A stretch of DNA of 64,000 bases from an uncultured bacterium (GTDB lineage Bacteria; Cyanobacteriota; Vampirovibrionia; Gastranaerophilales; Gastranaerophilaceae): positions 35,991-99,990 of the forward strand of contig CASFGU010000003.1 in assembly GCA_949294395.1 (NCBI GenBank), read 5' to 3'. The number at the start of each line of letters is the position of its first letter. The stretch's first letter is position 1. Positions 42,320-51,041 of the stretch are shown piece after piece. The position numbers and the translations under genes are program-made. Below the pieces are notes generated by a model. That model did not search any database, was not told where the DNA came from, and was given only the letters and a program-made list of their open reading frames with translations.

Positions 42320-43189
42320 TTGCCGGATGAAATTAAATTAGCCAAATATGCAGGTTTTTGCTACGGTGTGAAACGCGCCGTTGAAACTGTTAAAAAACTA
42401 AAACTGGAAAACCCTGATAAAAATGTTTTTGTTCTGGGTGAACTTATTCATAACTCGGATGTTATCCACGAACTTGAAAAACTCGGGATTTATACGCTGA
42501 ATGAAATCCCCGAGCACGGGGACGGAATTTGTGTTATCCGAAGCCACGGCGAAAGTCCTGAAGTTATTGAAAAGATTAAGGCTGCTGGTTTTACTCCTGT
42601 TGATTTGACCTGTCCGGACGTTAAAAAAGTTCAGCAAAAAGCTGTTGAACTTGCAAAAGAGGGCTATTACCTTGTTATTGTCGGCAAATCTGAGCATCCG
42701 GAGGTTATTGCAATCAGGGCTAATGCAAAACTCTGGAGTGACAAGGTTCTTGTTGCCGCATCTGTTGACCAGCTTAAAGAGTATGAAGCAGAGCTTAAAT
42801 CTCACAGGAAAATTGGTGTAGTTGTTCAGACCACACAGAGAATTACAACCTTAAACAGTATTGTTGAATATCTTACCTCAATATCAAAGGAGCTTCATAT
42901 TGCAAACACGATATGCGCAAGTACGGCTATGCGCCAGTCCGAGGCTAAAGAACTTGCCAAAGAAAGCGATCTTGTTATAGTTGTAGGTTCTAAAAAAAGC
43001 GCTAACACAACTCACCTTGCGGAAATCTTGAAAGATATTACCCGCACTGTTCATATTGAAAATGACAGCGAACTTGATGAATTTCAGAATTTGATTGAAA
43101 AAGCTAAAAAAATTTCTATTACTGCAGGAGCCTCAACTCCGCAGGCTATAATTGAAAGAGTTATTAATAAACTAAAAAAAGGAGAATAG
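42320..43189 (+). CDS. ispH: 4-hydroxy-3-methylbut-2-enyl diphosphate reductase
   Basis: The 289-residue product is the last enzyme of the MEP isoprenoid pathway. The three cluster cysteines are in AGFCYGVKRAV, VDLTCPDV and NTICAST. Substrate-binding HSDV-like NSDVIHEL, SHGESPEV, and SEHPEV are also visible. The start is TTG at 42320 with AAAGAAG 11 bases upstream. Only six bases separate it from the ribosomal protein S1-like gene, with which some Firmicutes have fused it. Confidence 0.95.
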   Translation: MPDEIKLAKYAGFCYGVKRAVETVKKLKLENPDKNVFVLGELIHNSDVIHELEKLGIYTLNEIPEHGDGICVIRSHGESPEVIEKIKAAGFTPVDLTCPDVKKVQQKAVELAKEGYYLVIVGKSEHPEVIAIRANAKLWSDKVLVAASVDQLKEYEAELKSHRKIGVVVQTTQRITTLNSIVEYLTSISKELHIANTICASTAMRQSEAKELAKESDLVIVVGSKKSANTTHLAEILKDITRTVHIENDSELDEFQNLIEKAKKISITAGASTPQAIIERVINKLKKGE

Positions 43190-43195
43190 ATTAAA

Positions 43196-44272
43196 ATGAC
43201 AACAACATTAGAAAAAACAAGCGCAGATGAATTTGAAAGATTATTAAATGAATCTTTTTCAAAATCATATTCAGTAGCCGACATTGTTGAAGGCACTGTT
43301 ATGAAAAAAGACAACGACGGTTATCTCGTGAGCGTTCGCGGGGCAAAAACAGAAGCTTTTCTTCCGAATAAAGAATTGTCTTCGGCAGACGGTACTGATA
43401 ACCTTGAAATCGGTGATGAGAGAGAATTTTATGTTCTTAAAGAAGAAAATGATGAAGAAGGCATGGTGCTTTCATTGAAAAGACTCGCTTTTGCTCAAGC
43501 CTGGGCTCAGCTTAATGATGCTAAAGTTCAGGGAGATACAATCCTTGCTAAGGTTGTTTCAGTTGTTAAAGGCGGAGTTCTTGTTGACGTTGCTGATTTG
43601 AAAGGCTTTATCCCGTCTTCCCAGTTGAGAACAGGCACCCCGTTTGACGGGCTTGTTGATACTAAAATTGAAGTTAAAGTGCTTGAAGCTGATCCTAAGA
43701 AAAACAAGCTTATCCTCTCTCAAAGACTTGCTGTGGCTGAACAGCGCGATCAGGTTGTTGATAATATCCTTGCAACTCTTGAGGAAGGACAGGTTGTTAA
43801 AGGTGAAGTGGTAAGAATTGCTGATTTCGGCGCATTTATTGATATTAACGGTATCGACGGACTTCTTCCGATTTCAGAAATTTCATGGCAGAGGATTAAA
43901 CATCCGTCCGACGTTATTTCTCTCGGCGAAACTCTTGAAGTTAAAATTATTAAAATTGACAACGAATTAAAGAGAATTTCGCTCTCATTAAAGAGGATGG
44001 GTGAAGATCCTTGGCAGCAGATTGAAGGTCAATTTGAAGAAGGTCAGGTAATTTCTGGTACTGTTAATAAAGTAACCGGTTTTGGCGCATTTATTAACAT
44101 TTTCCCTGGAGTTGAAGCGCTTCTTCCTGTTTCTGAAATGGCTGAAGAAAACGTTAATCCGTTTAACAAGTTCAAAGTTGGTGACACAGTAGAAGTTCTT
44201 ATCAAAAAGTTCACCCCGCAGGAACACAGAATTGCTTTGAGCATTAAAGATATGAATAAAGACGCTGAATAG
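43196..44272 (+). CDS. rpsA: 30S ribosomal protein S1-like, four S1 domains
   Basis: This 358-residue protein holds four tandem S1 RNA-binding domains, beginning near VEGTVMKKDNDGYLVSV, VVSVVKGGVLVDVADLKGF, VVRIADFGAFIDINGIDGL and VNKVTGFGAFINIFPGVEA. Four repeats, rather than the six of enterobacteria, are common in cyanobacteria-like and Gram-positive lineages. S1 helps mRNA docking on the ribosome. AAAAGGAG is 12 bases before the ATG, inside the end of ispH. Confidence 0.93.
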   Translation: MTTTLEKTSADEFERLLNESFSKSYSVADIVEGTVMKKDNDGYLVSVRGAKTEAFLPNKELSSADGTDNLEIGDEREFYVLKEENDEEGMVLSLKRLAFAQAWAQLNDAKVQGDTILAKVVSVVKGGVLVDVADLKGFIPSSQLRTGTPFDGLVDTKIEVKVLEADPKKNKLILSQRLAVAEQRDQVVDNILATLEEGQVVKGEVVRIADFGAFIDINGIDGLLPISEISWQRIKHPSDVISLGETLEVKIIKIDNELKRISLSLKRMGEDPWQQIEGQFEEGQVISGTVNKVTGFGAFINIFPGVEALLPVSEMAEENVNPFNKFKVGDTVEVLIKKFTPQEHRIALSIKDMNKDAE

Positions 44273-44295
44273 TGTTAATTTTGAATTGAAAAATC

Positions 44296-44335
44296 AAAGG
44301 GCTGAAATAGTTCAAAACTTTTTCAGTCCTTTTTT
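44296..44335 (+). terminator. Terminator of ispH-rpsA
   Basis: AAAGGGCTGAAA and TTTTCAGTCCTTT form a stem with one mismatch and a T-run. Confidence 0.8.
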
Positions 44336-44498
44336 AATGATTTGATGTATTGAAAGCCGAGTTCGTTTGCTGATGTTTTGACCGGTTTGCCAGCCATAAG
44401 ATGCGCAAGATTTGATTTGCAGGAGCGTCTCTTTTGCTTAAAACGCTTGCCCGCTGTAGGGTGTGATGCCGGAATCTGTCCGTCCGGTGTGTTTCCGT
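44323..44498 (-). pseudogene. Possible remnant or start-less reading frame downstream of the XRE gene
   Basis: A minus-strand frame of about 60 codons stays open from the end of the XRE gene to a TGA at 44323. It has protein-like composition, basic and ending AHLMAGKPVKTSANELGF then QYIKSLKKD, but no start codon or ribosome site before the internal ATG. It may be a gene fragment or a chance frame; its end overlaps the rpsA terminator. No family is recognised. Confidence 0.25.
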
Positions 44499-44705
44499 TT
44501 AGTAAACCAGATCATTAAGTGTTACACCGAGTGCCTCTGAAATTTTTAGCATAACTTCAATGCTCGGGTTCGCTTTTTCCGTTTCAATGCTGCAGATGAA
44601 CTGCTGGCTTATACCGGTAAGTTCTGCCAGCTTTTCCTGTGAAATTTTTTGTTTTGCCCTTTGCTGTCTTAAATTACCCGCAATTCTTTTTCGTAAATTT
44701 TCCAT
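44499..44705 (-). CDS. XRE-family (Cro/CI) transcriptional regulator
   Basis: This 68-residue protein is a single HTH_3 domain: IAGNLRQQRAKQKISQEKLAELTGISQQFICSIETEKANPS. It binds DNA as a dimer. The start is set at the ATG at 44705; TATAAT lies eight bases upstream, suggesting a leaderless message. It is divergent from the small protein and Fic genes, so it may regulate that unit, as in toxin-antitoxin-like loci. Confidence 0.88.
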   Translation of the reverse strand: MENLRKRIAGNLRQQRAKQKISQEKLAELTGISQQFICSIETEKANPSIEVMLKISEALGVTLNDLVY

Positions 44706-44798
44706 TTCTTTATTATAAAACAATTGATTTTATTTTATTATCGTGTATTATTTAATTATTATAAACTATACTTGATTAAAAATCAATAGGAGTTGCTT

Positions 44799-45026
44799 AT
44801 GAAAAATGAAAAATCAGACTTAAAAACAGAAATCTATGAAATTGAGGCCGATCTTTCTCAGGAAACCTTTTTGATGGAGATAATGAAGGATTTTGGAGAG
44901 TATAATTCTGAATCCTCTGACGGCGTGGATAAAATGACATATATGCTAAATGTTTTATATAAAAGGCATCTGAAGCTTAAAGAGAGGCTGAATGATTTTA
45001 TTCCGCGTATGCAGAGGAATATATAA
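44799..45026 (+). CDS. Small helical protein upstream of Fic, unknown
   Basis: From the ATG at 44799 (GGAG seven bases upstream) this gives 75 residues, acidic at the N-terminus and basic at the C-terminus (YKRHLKLKERLNDFIPRMQRN). It is predicted all-helical. It does not carry the SxxxE(G/N) motif of FicA-type antitoxins, and the Fic gene has that motif itself. Co-transcription with fic (39-base gap) suggests a link, not proof. Confidence 0.6.
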   Translation: MKNEKSDLKTEIYEIEADLSQETFLMEIMKDFGEYNSESSDGVDKMTYMLNVLYKRHLKLKERLNDFIPRMQRNI

Positions 45027-45064
45027 CCATATTTTATGCTATAATAACTCAGAGGTAAGTTTTT

Positions 45065-45811
45065 ATGTACAAAAACAGATTGCAGGAAATTGATGACTTA
45101 AAGGGCAAAATTGATAGTTTTATACCTCTTAGTTCTGAGATATTAAGGCAAATTAAGGATTATTACAAAATAGGGTTGACATATACCTCGAATGCTCTTG
45201 AGGGAAACACTCTGGATTTAGCGGAAACAAAAGTTGTTATAGAGGACGGGCTTACTATTAACGGAAAGCCTTTGAAAGACCATTTAGAAACAATCGGGCA
45301 TGCTGAGGCTTATAACAGGTTATTTGAACTTGCTAAACAGAATTGTATTGTGGAAGATGATGTCAGATGTCTGCATAAGCTTTTTTATTCCAGAATTGAT
45401 GCTGAAAATGCAGGGCAATACCGCAAGAAGCCGGTTATTGTAACCGGTGCGGATGTTGACTTCCCGCTGCCTTCAGAACTCCCTAAAAAAATGCGGGACT
45501 TTATTGCCGGATTGCCTGCTATCAGGGAAAATTCCCATTCTGTAGAATATGCGGCAAGGGTTCATGCTTTATTCGTGAATATTCATCCGTTTATTGACGG
45601 AAACGGCAGGGTTGCAAGATTGCTGATGAATTTGGCTCTGTTACAGTCCGGTTATAATATTACAGTGATTCCGCCTGTCGTCCGTGCAGATTATATTAGG
45701 GCTTTACAGGCTTCTAATCATAAGGATTTTGAACCATTTATAAACTTTATTTCAGAAATGGTTTATGAAGCTCAAAAAGAATATTTAAGAATAATTGAAA
45801 GGCTGCAATAA
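45065..45811 (+). CDS. Fic-domain protein (class II, self-inhibited AMP transferase)
   Basis: This 248-residue protein has the catalytic loop HPFIDGNGRVARLL near residue 174, matching HxFx(D/E)GNGRxxR with every key residue. The N-terminal inhibitory helix has SNALEGN near residue 42, the S/TxxxE(G/N) motif that blocks ATP binding. Fic enzymes attach AMP or related groups to target proteins. A winged-helix C-terminus is not obvious. With an XRE regulator next door it may be a stress or conflict module. Confidence 0.9.
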   Translation: MYKNRLQEIDDLKGKIDSFIPLSSEILRQIKDYYKIGLTYTSNALEGNTLDLAETKVVIEDGLTINGKPLKDHLETIGHAEAYNRLFELAKQNCIVEDDVRCLHKLFYSRIDAENAGQYRKKPVIVTGADVDFPLPSELPKKMRDFIAGLPAIRENSHSVEYAARVHALFVNIHPFIDGNGRVARLLMNLALLQSGYNITVIPPVVRADYIRALQASNHKDFEPFINFISEMVYEAQKEYLRIIERLQ

Positions 45812-45830
45812 GACTGAACTTCCCCTGCCG

Positions 45831-45851
45831 CCACACGCCACACGCCACACG
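45831..45851. repeat. Three tandem copies of CCACACG
   Basis: Three perfect 7-mers lie between the convergent fic and sigma factor genes. GC-rich against its surroundings. Confidence 0.85.
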
Positions 45852-45860
45852 CCCGCAAAA

Positions 45861-46862
45861 TTATTCGCCAAAGTAGTTTTTAAGCCCGACTGTAAGCTTT
45901 TTATTTTTGCAAAGTTTTTTAAGTTTTGCGATTGCACGGTTTTCAATCTGACGGATTCTCTCTCTTGAAACTCCGTATTGCGAGCCTATTTCATCAAGCG
46001 TCTTTTTAGTTCCGCTGCTGTCAAGTCCGTAGCGGAGAATAAGAACATCCCGTTCCTTCTGGCTGAGCTGGTTGAGCATTCTTCTTATATCATCAAAAAG
46101 ATTTTCCTGAGAAACCCTGCCGTCAGGGGTAATTGTAGAATCATCAACAATAAAGTCCGCAATTTTGGAAGCGTCGTCGGAGGAATTTGCAGGTGTTTCC
46201 ATGCTGATGGTTGTCTGGGCTGACTTTATTATTGAATTGAGTTTGCTTACCGGGATACCGAGTCTGTATGCAATATCCTGTTTTGTCGGACTGTGTCCGA
46301 GTTCTGTTGTCAAATCTATTGTGGCACGTCTGATTTTGCCGAGTGATTCTATCATGTGAATTGGCAGACGGATAATTCTGGCTTTGTCAGCTATTGCACG
46401 GGTAATTGACTGTTGTATCCACCATGTTGCATAAGTTGAAAATTTATAGCCTTTAGTGTAATCAAATCGTCCGGCAGCTTTCATTAAGCCGAGGTTTCCT
46501 TCCTGAATTAAGTCAAGGAAAGAAAGCCCCCTGCCTATATATTTTTTCGCAATACTGACAACCAGTCTGAGGTTGGCGTTTACGAGAAGATTTTTGGCAA
46601 AGTCGCTCTGGTTTTCGTAAATTTGTTTTGCAAGATCAAGCTCCTGTTCGCTTGAAAGAAGGGGAATTTTTCCGATTTGCTGAAGATAAATCTTCACGCT
46701 GTCATCAGAACTAACAGAGGACAGACTCTCCTGAATTTTCGGGTCTTCGACGGAATGAAGAACATCTTCTGCATCTTCTTCCTCCTGAAATTGCGAAAAA
46801 TCAACCCCCTCGTCAGAGATTTCATCTGTCAGCATACCTAATTTTTCTATTTCTTTTTTCAT
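45861..46862 (-). CDS. rpoD: RpoD-family sigma factor
   Basis: This 333-residue protein has region 1.2 ([21 protein letters not shown]), region 2 with [26 protein letters not shown] and [24 protein letters not shown], region 3, and region 4 with [19 protein letters not shown]. It lacks the long region 1.1 and non-conserved insert of enterobacterial sigma-70, as in cyanobacterial and Gram-positive forms. It is either the housekeeping factor or a close group 2 paralogue. The ATG at 46862 is used; a TATAAT at 46893-46898 on the minus strand gives it its own promoter besides read-through from rlmB. Confidence 0.9.
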   Translation of the reverse strand: MKKEIEKLGMLTDEISDEGVDFSQFQEEEDAEDVLHSVEDPKIQESLSSVSSDDSVKIYLQQIGKIPLLSSEQELDLAKQIYENQSDFAKNLLVNANLRLVVSIAKKYIGRGLSFLDLIQEGNLGLMKAAGRFDYTKGYKFSTYATWWIQQSITRAIADKARIIRLPIHMIESLGKIRRATIDLTTELGHSPTKQDIAYRLGIPVSKLNSIIKSAQTTISMETPANSSDDASKIADFIVDDSTITPDGRVSQENLFDDIRRMLNQLSQKERDVLILRYGLDSSGTKKTLDEIGSQYGVSRERIRQIENRAIAKLKKLCKNKKLTVGLKNYFGE

Positions 46863-46892
46863 TATTATAAAGCTCCGTATCAATAAATATTA

Positions 46893-46898
46893 TACTGT
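46893..46898 (-). promoter_or_regulatory. -10 element upstream of rpoD
   Basis: A perfect minus-strand TATAAT lies 31 bases before the ATG in the 54-base gap after rlmB. The -35 region is weak. Confidence 0.5.
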
Positions 46899-46937
46899 AT
46901 ATTACGCAGATAAGACTATTTCTTAACTTTGCTTAAT

Positions 46938-47681
46938 CTAATTTGTTTTGGAAAGTTTCTGGCGTACTGTTTCAAATATTATTGCAGAGAGTGCATTTGA
47001 AACATTAAGCGAGTTGAAATTGTTTTCCATAGGAATTTTTACGATAAAATCCGAGGCTTTCAGCAAAGTTTTTGAGACTCCTGCATGCTCTGCACCCATG
47101 ACTAATGCAAAATTCATATCTGTGTAATTAATATTATAATAATTATCCTTTGCTGAAGCATCTGCCGCAATTATCCACCAGTTGTTTTCTTTTAACTTAT
47201 TAACTACGTTAGTCAGGCTATTTACTTTTATAACAGGAATATGGTTAATGGCGCCGGCGCTTGTTTTTTCGACAACTGAATTTACAAGGGCGTTGCGCCT
47301 AGATGGAATAATTATTCCTGAAACACCTGCGCAGACACAGGTTCTTATTATTGCGCCAAGATTATGCGGATCTTCAACGCCGTCAAGGATTACGAGTGAA
47401 GAATTCTCGTGTTTTCGCTCCAGAAATTCATCAAAATCCGTATATCTTACAGGCGATACAAACGCGATTACGCCCTGATGGTTAAATTCTGCATAGGGGA
47501 TGAATTTTTCTCTGGCAACAAACTGAAAAACAACTCCGTTTTGTTTAGCGATGTCTTTAATCTTGTTTAATTTGTTATCGCTGTGAATGTTTTTGGAGAT
47601 AAGAATTTTATTAATTTCTCGCTCACCGGAAATCAGTGCTTCCAAAACAGAATTTTTGCCAAAGATAATACTTTCATCCAT
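46938..47681 (-). CDS. rlmB: TrmH-family rRNA 2'-O-methyltransferase (RlmB-like)
   Basis: This 247-residue SPOUT methyltransferase has an N-terminal substrate domain (IFGKNSVLEALISG) and motifs LVILDGVEDPHNLGAIIRTC, LVMGAEHAGVSK and IPMENNFNSLNVSNALSAI, which form the knotted SAM site. RlmB modifies G2251 in 23S rRNA; the exact target here is inferred. The ATG at 47681 shares one base with the nadA stop and has GGAGG upstream. Confidence 0.92.
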   Translation of the reverse strand: MDESIIFGKNSVLEALISGEREINKILISKNIHSDNKLNKIKDIAKQNGVVFQFVAREKFIPYAEFNHQGVIAFVSPVRYTDFDEFLERKHENSSLVILDGVEDPHNLGAIIRTCVCAGVSGIIIPSRRNALVNSVVEKTSAGAINHIPVIKVNSLTNVVNKLKENNWWIIAADASAKDNYYNINYTDMNFALVMGAEHAGVSKTLLKASDFIVKIPMENNFNSLNVSNALSAIIFETVRQKLSKTN

Positions 47682-48589
47682 TAAGCTGATACCTCCAGCA
47701 TTCTGTTTATGCACAGAAGTGCTTTTTGCGCGGTTTCTCTGTCAACTGTAATTTCGTGCTGTTCATTTGAAAGTGCGTTATATATATCTGACAGTGTGTG
47801 CCATTTCATATTCGGGCATATAATACTATCTTTTATTAATATAAATTCTTTTTCCGGATAATCTCTTTTTAATCTGTCAACAACCCCTTTTTCAGTTGCT
47901 ATTATAAATTGTTTTTTAGGACTTTCGATTGCATGTTTCATAATCCCTGTTGTGCTGCCTGTGTAATCTGCAAGTTTTACAACTTCCCTGTGGCATTCCG
48001 GATGGGCAAGAACTTCAGCAGCAGGGTATTTTTTCTTTGCCTCAATAATATCTTCCGGCTTAATTCTCAGGTGCGTCGGGCAGTATCCGGAATATGTGAT
48101 TACTTCTGTTGTGCCAATCTGTTCTTCTACCCATTTGCCAAGGTAGTTATCAGGCAGAAACAGAACTTTTGGTGCATTCAGGCTTTTTACTATTTTAACC
48201 GCATTGGAACTTGTGCAGCAGATGTCGCATTCTGTTTTAACTTCTGCTGTGGAATTTATGTAGCAGACAACAGGTATATCAGGATATTTTGCCTTAAACT
48301 CTCGAACCTGCTCTAAATTAATCATATCAGCCATAAGACAGCCGGATTCCAGCCGCGGCAGCAGAACTTTTTTGTCAGGATTAAGAATCTTTGCAGTCTG
48401 CGCCATAAAATATACTCCGGCAAAAACAATTATATCGGCGTCAGTTTCTGCTGCCATACGACTCAGGTAAAGCGAATCTCCAACATAATCCGCAACCTCA
48501 TCAATTTCGGCATTCTGGTAGCAGTGTGCAAGGATAACTGCATTTTTTTCCTTTTTCAACTTCTTAATATCACTGATAAGTTCGCTCAT
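47681..48589 (-). CDS. nadA: Quinolinate synthase A
   Basis: This 302-residue iron-sulfur enzyme condenses iminoaspartate and dihydroxyacetone phosphate to quinolinate for NAD synthesis. Landmarks are ILAHCYQNAEIDEVADYVGDS, FAGVYFMAQTAKIL, the cluster cysteines in ESGCLMADM, CDICCTSSNA and IICPNMKWHTL, and the HPECHREV segment. Its partners nadB and nadC are not in the window. It leads nadA-rlmB-rpoD. Confidence 0.95.
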   Translation of the reverse strand: MSELISDIKKLKKEKNAVILAHCYQNAEIDEVADYVGDSLYLSRMAAETDADIIVFAGVYFMAQTAKILNPDKKVLLPRLESGCLMADMINLEQVREFKAKYPDIPVVCYINSTAEVKTECDICCTSSNAVKIVKSLNAPKVLFLPDNYLGKWVEEQIGTTEVITYSGYCPTHLRIKPEDIIEAKKKYPAAEVLAHPECHREVVKLADYTGSTTGIMKHAIESPKKQFIIATEKGVVDRLKRDYPEKEFILIKDSIICPNMKWHTLSDIYNALSNEQHEITVDRETAQKALLCINRMLEVSA

Positions 48590-48703
48590 TTAGGGGGCTC
48601 TCCTCTGTTTAGTGTAAATTTTTGTTAAAATTGGTGTGTCTGTAAAATATATTGTATAATAAAAATAGGAAATAGTTACAATTAATAGAGAAATTTTAAG
48701 AAG

Positions 48704-50419
48704 ATGAGTGAAGATTTTTTAAGTAATTTTTTGGCCAAACTTGGCGCAGGAAGCAAGGATACTGTGTATTTATCAGTAACTCCCGGTGTCGGACTTGAAT
48801 TATGTCAGCTTGATCAGCAGACACGTACTGTTAAAGCTTATGCAGTAAGACCTTTGACTTACAATGAAACCTCCAGAGATATTGGAGATTATGAAACTTT
48901 TAAGGCAGCAGCGGGAGAGCTGTTTGAAGAACTAAAGATTAACCCTAAATGTAATGTTGTTGTGAACCTTCCGCTGGTATCGCTCGGTACAATGAGCTTC
49001 CCGCTGCTTCTTGCAGATGATGCCATTGCAACAGGTATCACTTCGGAAGTTGAACAGACCTATATTTTTAGGAGAATGGAACCGGCTGTAGCCTGGCAGG
49101 ATGTTAATTCAGCATCAAATGCCGGAAGTGATACCCGTAAAATTTTATATTCGGCTATCCAGAAAGCGACAATTGATAATATAAGTGAAGCGCTGGCATC
49201 TCTGGGGGCTACTCTTGCAGGTGTTGAGGTTTCGCTGGCTTCGTATTTGAGAGCTTTAGATTTTGCCGGATATACAACAGCACAGATGCAGGAGAATGTT
49301 ACCTGGAACCTGATGATTATTTCTTCTACCGGTTATTCTTTGACCTCTCTTGTCGGTAAAAATGTTATTGATTATTATGAAGAACCGCTCGCCATCAAAA
49401 CTTTTGAAGGCGATGATATTTACAATGCGATTGTTGCCTCAGCTCAGATTACACTGATGAGTTATCCTGCAAATTATCTGTATATAATTTCTGAAACCGA
49501 TCAGGTCAGTGCAGAGCTGCTTTCAACAAAAATTCAAGGTGCGGGCAATATCGACTTCCTTGAAAATAACAGCTTCAAAAAACAGGAAGTTCTTCCGGTA
49601 AGTCTGGATATTCTTCCGGATAACGTTCTTAAAATATCACTTCAGGCTGTTGGTTGTGCAGCAACCAATATTTCCAGCTACCCGCTGAAGTTTAATTTTC
49701 TCGGAACAAAAACATCGACTTCCGGTGAAGAACCGGTCAGTCTGACATTTGGTGATAAAAGTTTTGAAATTACACCAACCGCAGCTACAAATATGGCTGT
49801 GTTAATTGCCGTTGTTGTTGCAGTTCCGCTTCTGCTGCTCGCTTATGTGTTCCTGCCTAAGGTTGAAACCGAACAGCAGCAAAAACTTGATGATATTAAT
49901 GTCAAAATTCAGGAAATTGATGAGCAGTTAAAAACAATGGAAGGCGAAAAATCCAAAGTTACAGCATTTGAGTTGAAAAAAGAAGTTGAAGGGGTTATTA
50001 GTTCTAACCGTGCAAAACTTATGAATTATTCGGCGCTCGGGCAGTCTATTCCTGAAACAGTATGGATAACATATTTTATGACTCAAGATAACGGACTTGT
50101 TGATATAAAAGGTGAATCTACAAATGTTGAAGATATTTATTTATTCTTTAAAAACATGAAAGATTCACTTATAAACACAAAACTCAGACTTCAGAAGCTG
50201 GATATGAAGGCGGCTTCAGTAGATGATATAATTTCATCTTCAGGACCGTCAAGTTATGAATTTGAGATTACCAATATGGATCAAAGCCAGCTGGCTGCAC
50301 TGTTAGGTATAGTTACCGGACAGAACGGCGCGGCACAGGCCGGACAAAATGCTCAAAATAATAATCAATCCGCAGGAAACGGATTGCTGGGTAATACCCC
50401 TTTGAATATAGGTAAATAA
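48704..50419 (+). CDS. PilM-PilN fusion protein of the type IV pilus inner-membrane platform
   Basis: This 571-residue protein has an actin-fold-like N-terminal part (about 20-340) resembling PilM (VYLSVTPGVGLELCQLDQQ; VNLPLVSLGTMSFPL), one membrane helix at about 363-387 (MAVLIAVVVAVPLLLLAYVF), then a coiled coil and a PilN-like alpha/beta domain (SIPETVWITYFMTQDNGLVDIKGESTNVEDIYLFF). The tail is Asn/Gln/Gly-rich and disordered. PilM and PilN are normally separate but contact each other, so the fusion is sensible. The next gene is PilO-like. Confidence 0.7.
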   Translation: MSEDFLSNFLAKLGAGSKDTVYLSVTPGVGLELCQLDQQTRTVKAYAVRPLTYNETSRDIGDYETFKAAAGELFEELKINPKCNVVVNLPLVSLGTMSFPLLLADDAIATGITSEVEQTYIFRRMEPAVAWQDVNSASNAGSDTRKILYSAIQKATIDNISEALASLGATLAGVEVSLASYLRALDFAGYTTAQMQENVTWNLMIISSTGYSLTSLVGKNVIDYYEEPLAIKTFEGDDIYNAIVASAQITLMSYPANYLYIISETDQVSAELLSTKIQGAGNIDFLENNSFKKQEVLPVSLDILPDNVLKISLQAVGCAATNISSYPLKFNFLGTKTSTSGEEPVSLTFGDKSFEITPTAATNMAVLIAVVVAVPLLLLAYVFLPKVETEQQQKLDDINVKIQEIDEQLKTMEGEKSKVTAFELKKEVEGVISSNRAKLMNYSALGQSIPETVWITYFMTQDNGLVDIKGESTNVEDIYLFFKNMKDSLINTKLRLQKLDMKAASVDDIISSSGPSSYEFEITNMDQSQLAALLGIVTGQNGAAQAGQNAQNNNQSAGNGLLGNTPLNIGK

Positions 50420-50439
50420 TTAAAGATAAAGGATATATA

Positions 50440-51030
50440 ATGGCTGTTGAAACAGAAAAATTAAAAAAATTTAAAAATGCACTTTTAGTTCTAGGGCTGC
50501 TGATTTTTGTTGTCATATATCTTATGGTTACTGTAATTGTGCCTAAACTTCAGAGTATAGGTACAATTTCAACTGAATACGGAACCCAGTCTTCCTCGTA
50601 TTCAGATAAAGAAAGAACTCTTGACAGCTTGAAACAGGCGGCTATGAAAGCTAATGATATGAATATGTCAGATGTAAAAGAGATGTACAAACCTATTGAA
50701 ACAGGTCTGGATGCTGAAAGTATTGTGGCTTCACAATTTAATGATATTTTGAAGCTGCTGCGTTCAAATTCAATCAAAACTAAATCTGTTCAATACAACT
50801 ACAACCCTGCAGATGATCTTTTTGTCAAAGGTGCCGGCGACAAACTAAGTGTCTGCAAGCTTGATATGCAGCTTGTTGCTAATTACCGGAATCTGGAAAA
50901 TTTCCTGAAAGATCTTCATAAGCATAAGCACTTTTTAGATATTTCTAAAATTGAAATTCTTCCTTACGAAAAGAATAAAACAATTTTGATTATTAATCTG
51001 CAGTTGAAATTGTACGCTCAGAAAGTTTAA
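50440..51030 (+). CDS. pilO: PilO-like type IV pilus platform protein
   Basis: This 196-residue protein has a short cytoplasmic start, one membrane helix (ALLVLGLLIFVVIYLMVTVIV, about 14-35), a coiled-coil stretch, and a C-terminal ferredoxin-like domain (LDMQLVANYRNLENFLKDLHKHKHFLDISKIEIL) as in PilO. PilO pairs with PilN in the periplasm. The gene follows the PilMN fusion by 20 bases. No PilP or PilQ gene follows; the next gene is on the opposite strand. Confidence 0.8.
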   Translation: MAVETEKLKKFKNALLVLGLLIFVVIYLMVTVIVPKLQSIGTISTEYGTQSSSYSDKERTLDSLKQAAMKANDMNMSDVKEMYKPIETGLDAESIVASQFNDILKLLRSNSIKTKSVQYNYNPADDLFVKGAGDKLSVCKLDMQLVANYRNLENFLKDLHKHKHFLDISKIEILPYEKNKTILIINLQLKLYAQKV

Positions 51031-51041
51031 TATTATAGCAG

